This document shows positions 5,759 to 8,017 of a stretch of 8,017 nucleotides of DNA, one piece after another; the stretch's first letter is position 1, and each line of letters opens with the position of its first letter. The notes beneath the pieces are model-generated. The model was not told where the DNA came from, searched no databases, and saw only the letters and a program-made list of their open reading frames with translations. The stretch spans positions 1 through 8,017 of the forward strand of contig JAHIJU010000213.1 in NCBI GenBank assembly GCA_018898235.1, given 5' to 3'. The DNA is from Actinomycetota bacterium. GTDB lineage: Bacteria > Actinomycetota > Actinomycetes > Actinomycetales > Cellulomonadaceae. The translations under genes were made by a program, and so were the position numbers.

Positions 5759-7143
5759 GCCTGGACCTCCGTGCGCAGCAGGTGGGAGATGGCCAGGGCG
5801 GCGGCGATCTGCACACCGACAAGCCGTTCGATGGGGGCCGGGGCCAGCTCGGTGGCCAGCGCCTCGGCGAGCCAGGCGTCGAACCGGGCGCCGAGCTGCG
5901 CGCGTACGGCCCGCAGCGGGTGCGGCCCGACGCCCGCGCCGAGCTCGGCGTCCAGCGCGCGCAGCGCCATCCCGGTGAACCGCAGCCGGAAGGAGTGCAC
6001 CACCTCGGTGTTGGAGTGCACCTCGGCGACGGTCGCGGGCCGGTCGTTCGCCGGGTCGTCGACCCGGGCGCGTTCGGCGAGCGCGGCCTGCACCATCACG
6101 GGGGCGAACGCCTGCGTGGCGCGCAGCAGGGGGGTGCGCCAGGTCAGGTGCGGGCGGGCGGCGTCCAGCGCGTCGGTGAGCACCTGGCCCAGCTCGTCCA
6201 GCCGGTCGGCCTTGGTGGCGAGCACCTGCCGGTAGGAGGTGCCGGTCACGGTGCGGTCGTCGCACGCCGGGTGCGTCCAGTAGGGCAGCTCGGCTACCAG
6301 GCTGAGGGCGCCGTACCGGTCGGCGTAGGCGGCCGACGAGTCACCGGAGGGCACCTGCGTGGGGTCGATACCGAGGGTGATCAGGTGGTCCACCTCGGCC
6401 GCGGCGTCGATCATGGCGAACACCCCGGTGCCCAGCACGGGGGCGAGCGGGCTCTCGGGTTCGCCGTCGTCCAGCGGCAGGCCGAGCGCGGGCGGGATGG
6501 CCTGCAGGGCCTCGACCGCACCGGGAAGGTCACGCGTCAGGTAGTAGTAGACGCCGCCGGACTCGCCGTTGTGCAACGAGACCAGCAGGTCCGGGCGCAC
6601 CTCGTCGATGAGCCGCATGAGCGCCTGGGTCTCGGGCAGCACCCGGTCGAACCAGACGCCGGCGTGGTCCAGCGGGAAGGACCACTCCACCTGCTCGGCC
6701 GGGGCCGGGCGGTAGAAGCCGCGGAAGTATGCCGCGCGGTCGGTCGGGGTGGTGAACCACGACTCGTTGAGCCGGGTGCCGTCCGGGTCGATGCAGGGCA
6801 CGAACCACCAGGTCGCGTCGTGCTCGGCCCGCAGCTGCCGGTCCTGCACGAGCATGGCGGCCAGGTGCTGGACGGTGCGCAGGCCGATCGGCTCGTTGGG
6901 GTGCACACCGGCCACGAGCAGCAGCGCGCGCGGTCCGTCGCCGACGGCGTAGGCGTGCAGCGGCTCACCGGTGCGCGAGGAGCCGATCCGCCGGCGGCGC
7001 ACCAGCGCGGGGTGCGCGGCGAGCAGCTCCTCGAAGAAGACGACCAGCTCGTCGACCGTCGGGAAGGTGGAGGTGGGGGGGACCCGGCGGGCCCGCCCGA
7101 GGATGTCCTCGAGCGGGCCCACCGTGCTGGCGGCTGCGGTCAT
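5755..7143 (-). CDS. M14-type zinc carboxypeptidase, probably cytoplasmic
   Basis: This is a metallopeptidase (462 aa) expected to remove C-terminal residues from, or cleave amide bonds in, small peptides using one zinc ion. The zinc ligands are visible as HxxE (His81, Glu84 in GVHPNEPIG) and a later His191 (SLHNGESGG). IDPDGTRLNE (118-127) matches the M14 substrate-binding region with Arg124. Glu285 in LVAELPYW (282-289) is the likely general base. There is no signal peptide, so it should act after import. This resembles cytoplasmic M14 amidases such as E. coli MpaA, which cuts cell-wall tripeptide, although equivalence is not shown. Residues after about 300 form an Ala/Leu-rich helical extension beyond the usual catalytic domain. 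The ATG at 7143 lies five bases after the binding-protein stop. No clear ribosome site precedes it, so translation may depend on ribosomes from upstream. Exact specificity is unknown. Confidence 0.88.
   Translation of the reverse strand: MTAAASTVGPLEDILGRARRVPPTSTFPTVDELVVFFEELLAAHPALVRRRRIGSSRTGEPLHAYAVGDGPRALLLVAGVHPNEPIGLRTVQHLAAMLVQDRQLRAEHDATWWFVPCIDPDGTRLNESWFTTPTDRAAYFRGFYRPAPAEQVEWSFPLDHAGVWFDRVLPETQALMRLIDEVRPDLLVSLHNGESGGVYYYLTRDLPGAVEALQAIPPALGLPLDDGEPESPLAPVLGTGVFAMIDAAAEVDHLITLGIDPTQVPSGDSSAAYADRYGALSLVAELPYWTHPACDDRTVTGTSYRQVLATKADRLDELGQVLTDALDAARPHLTWRTPLLRATQAFAPVMVQAALAERARVDDPANDRPATVAEVHSNTEVVHSFRLRFTGMALRALDAELGAGVGPHPLRAVRAQLGARFDAWLAEALATELAPAPIERLVGVQIAAALAISHLLRTEVQA
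5765..5770 (-). promoter_or_regulatory. Ribosome binding site of the DppB-type gene
   Basis: GGAGGT on the minus strand, six bases before the GTG at 5758, is the best match to a consensus ribosome site in the window. It fixes the GTG start inside the end of the carboxypeptidase gene. Confidence 0.75.
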
Positions 7144-7148
7144 CGAGC

Positions 7149-8017
7149 TCAGGAACCGTCCGCCATGACGACCTGGGTGAGGGTCGGGTTACCCACCGCG
7201 GAGGTCGGCAGGTTCTTCACCCGGTCGGAGACGACGTAGGAGTACGCCTCGTCGAACAGCGGTGCGGCGGGGAACTCCGTGAGGATGCGCTCCTGCACCG
7301 CCTTGTACGCAGTGGCTGCCTTGTCGGCGTCCACCTGGGCGTCGGCCGTCGTGAGCAGGCTGGCCACCTGGTCGTCGTACCAGGGGACGCAGTTCTCGCA
7401 GCCGCCACCCTTGACGAAGAAGGCGCGCAGGTGGTTCTGCTGGCTGGGGTAGAGGGCGCCCCAGCGGGAGAAGAACGGGCCCGGGGCCTTCTCGTCGAGC
7501 CGGGTCTGGTAGAACTCGGCCCAGTCGGTGCTGGCCTGGGCGACGGCGTCGATCCCGAGGTTCTGGCGCAGCTGGTTGGCGATGGCGGTGTAGAAGGCGT
7601 CCGCCCCGATACCGCCCGGGTAGTAGACGGTCATGGTGCCGGTGAAGCCACCGGCCTCCGCGAGCAAGGCCTTGGCCTTGTCGGGGTGGAACTCGCACAG
7701 CTCGCCGCACAGGCCGACCGGGGTGCCGAGCTCGATGGCGGGGGTGAACGCCGTCGCTGGGCTGTACAGGCCGCCGTAGATCTGGGTGTTGATGGTGTCC
7801 CGGTCGATCGCCATCGAGATGGCCTCGCGGACCTTGAGGTCCTGGTACCGCGGGTCGTACAACGGCAGGCCGAGGTAGGCGATGCCGGCGGCCTTGAACG
7901 CGTAGAGGCGGTCGCCGAAGTCGGTCTTGGCCTGGATGAGCTTGTCGGCGCCGACGCCGGCGACGTCGAGGTTGCCGGCCTGCACATCGGTGTAGGCGGT
8001 CGCGGTGTCGGTGTAGG
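7149..8017 (-). CDS. Family-5 peptide/solute-binding protein (DppA/OppA type), 5' end outside window
   Basis: This is the C-terminal 288 residues or so of an extracytoplasmic binding protein that captures the substrate for the importer. The frame is open to the window edge, so the signal peptide, likely lipobox and true start are not visible. Family-5 features are YTALQ-like spacing at the edge (TAYTDVQAGNLDV), LYDPRYQDLKVREAISMAIDRDTI (coding strand about 7862-7791), FHPDKAKALLAEAG (about 7688-7650) and a C-terminal FPAAPLFDEAYSYVVSDRVKNL segment. Two cysteine pairs stand out: CGELC (codons at 7709 and 7697) and CENC (7400 and 7391), plausible disulfides outside the cytoplasm. The gene ends five bases before the carboxypeptidase start. 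As first visible gene it implies that the operon promoter lies to the right of the window. The ligand cannot be inferred from the sequence. Confidence 0.93.
   Translation of the reverse strand, partial: YTDTATAYTDVQAGNLDVAGVGADKLIQAKTDFGDRLYAFKAAGIAYLGLPLYDPRYQDLKVREAISMAIDRDTINTQIYGGLYSPATAFTPAIELGTPVGLCGELCEFHPDKAKALLAEAGGFTGTMTVYYPGGIGADAFYTAIANQLRQNLGIDAVAQASTDWAEFYQTRLDEKAPGPFFSRWGALYPSQQNHLRAFFVKGGGCENCVPWYDDQVASLLTTADAQVDADKAATAYKAVQERILTEFPAAPLFDEAYSYVVSDRVKNLPTSAVGNPTLTQVVMADGS

Noticed and set aside
5759..6265. Upstream in-frame extension of the DppB-type permease to 6265
   Set aside because: The added stretch is Arg/Ala/Gly-rich shadow of the carboxypeptidase, and a strong ribosome site sits before the GTG at 5758.
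7075..7081. Seven-G run (C7 on the coding strand) near the 5' end of the carboxypeptidase gene, a possible phase-variation tract
   Set aside because: Seven bases is unremarkable in DNA this GC-rich, the reading frame is intact and no regulatory logic for switching is seen.
5782..7239. A 485-codon plus-strand open frame across the carboxypeptidase gene
   Set aside because: Same compositional signature and no motifs; the minus strand carries all M14 catalytic residues.
1..8017. Mobile element, CRISPR, tRNA/rRNA or defence system
   Set aside because: No transposase, integrase, spaced repeat array, cloverleaf or effector/toxin domains were seen; gene content and uniform composition fit a metabolic peptide-uptake operon.

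Overview
The window is very GC-rich. It carries GTG starts, tightly packed co-directional genes and C-rich/G-rich gene ends, which points to a high-GC Gram-positive bacterium (Actinomycetota). The genus cannot be told from the sequence. All seven recognisable genes lie on the minus strand, so transcription runs from the right edge of the window towards base 1. The long plus-strand open frames are high-GC shadows of these genes.

In transcription order the genes are as follows. (1) The 3' part of a family-5 peptide/solute-binding protein (8017-7149), whose N-terminus lies outside the window. (2) An M14-type zinc carboxypeptidase without a signal peptide (7143-5755). (3) A DppB/OppB-type permease (5758-4826). 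(4) A DppC/OppC-type permease (4833-3943). (5) A serine beta-lactamase-fold (S12) hydrolase with a C-terminal beta-rich domain and no signal peptide (3938-2475). (6) A GbsR/MarR-type winged-helix regulator (2478-1822). (7) A double ATPase with two complete nucleotide-binding domains fused in one chain, DppD-DppF style (1825-149). Spacing never exceeds 5 bp. Three junctions are GTGA four-base stop/start overlaps and one is an eight-base overlap, so this is almost certainly one polycistronic, translationally coupled unit. Its promoter and first gene start lie beyond base 8017.

Read together, the operon encodes a complete ABC peptide importer: binding protein, two permeases and a double ATPase. 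It also encodes two apparently cytoplasmic hydrolases, one metallo-carboxypeptidase and one serine hydrolase of the D-aminopeptidase/DD-peptidase/esterase superfamily, plus its own putative transcription factor. The most economical reading is uptake followed by intracellular trimming of a peptide that ordinary peptidases handle poorly, for example one containing D-amino acids or gamma-linkages, such as a cell-wall-derived peptide. This is an inference from gene content; the substrate cannot be read from the sequence.

The last 148 bases (1-148) hold no gene. They contain a near-perfect 14-bp inverted repeat about 40 nt past the last stop codon, flanked by two G-quadruplex-type motifs of opposite strand polarity. 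One of these abuts the stop codon and has six G-runs separated by single bases. This is the most structurally unusual non-coding stretch in the window. Overall the region looks like a well-formed peptide-utilisation operon rather than a mobile or defence island: no transposase, integrase, RNA gene or CRISPR array was seen.
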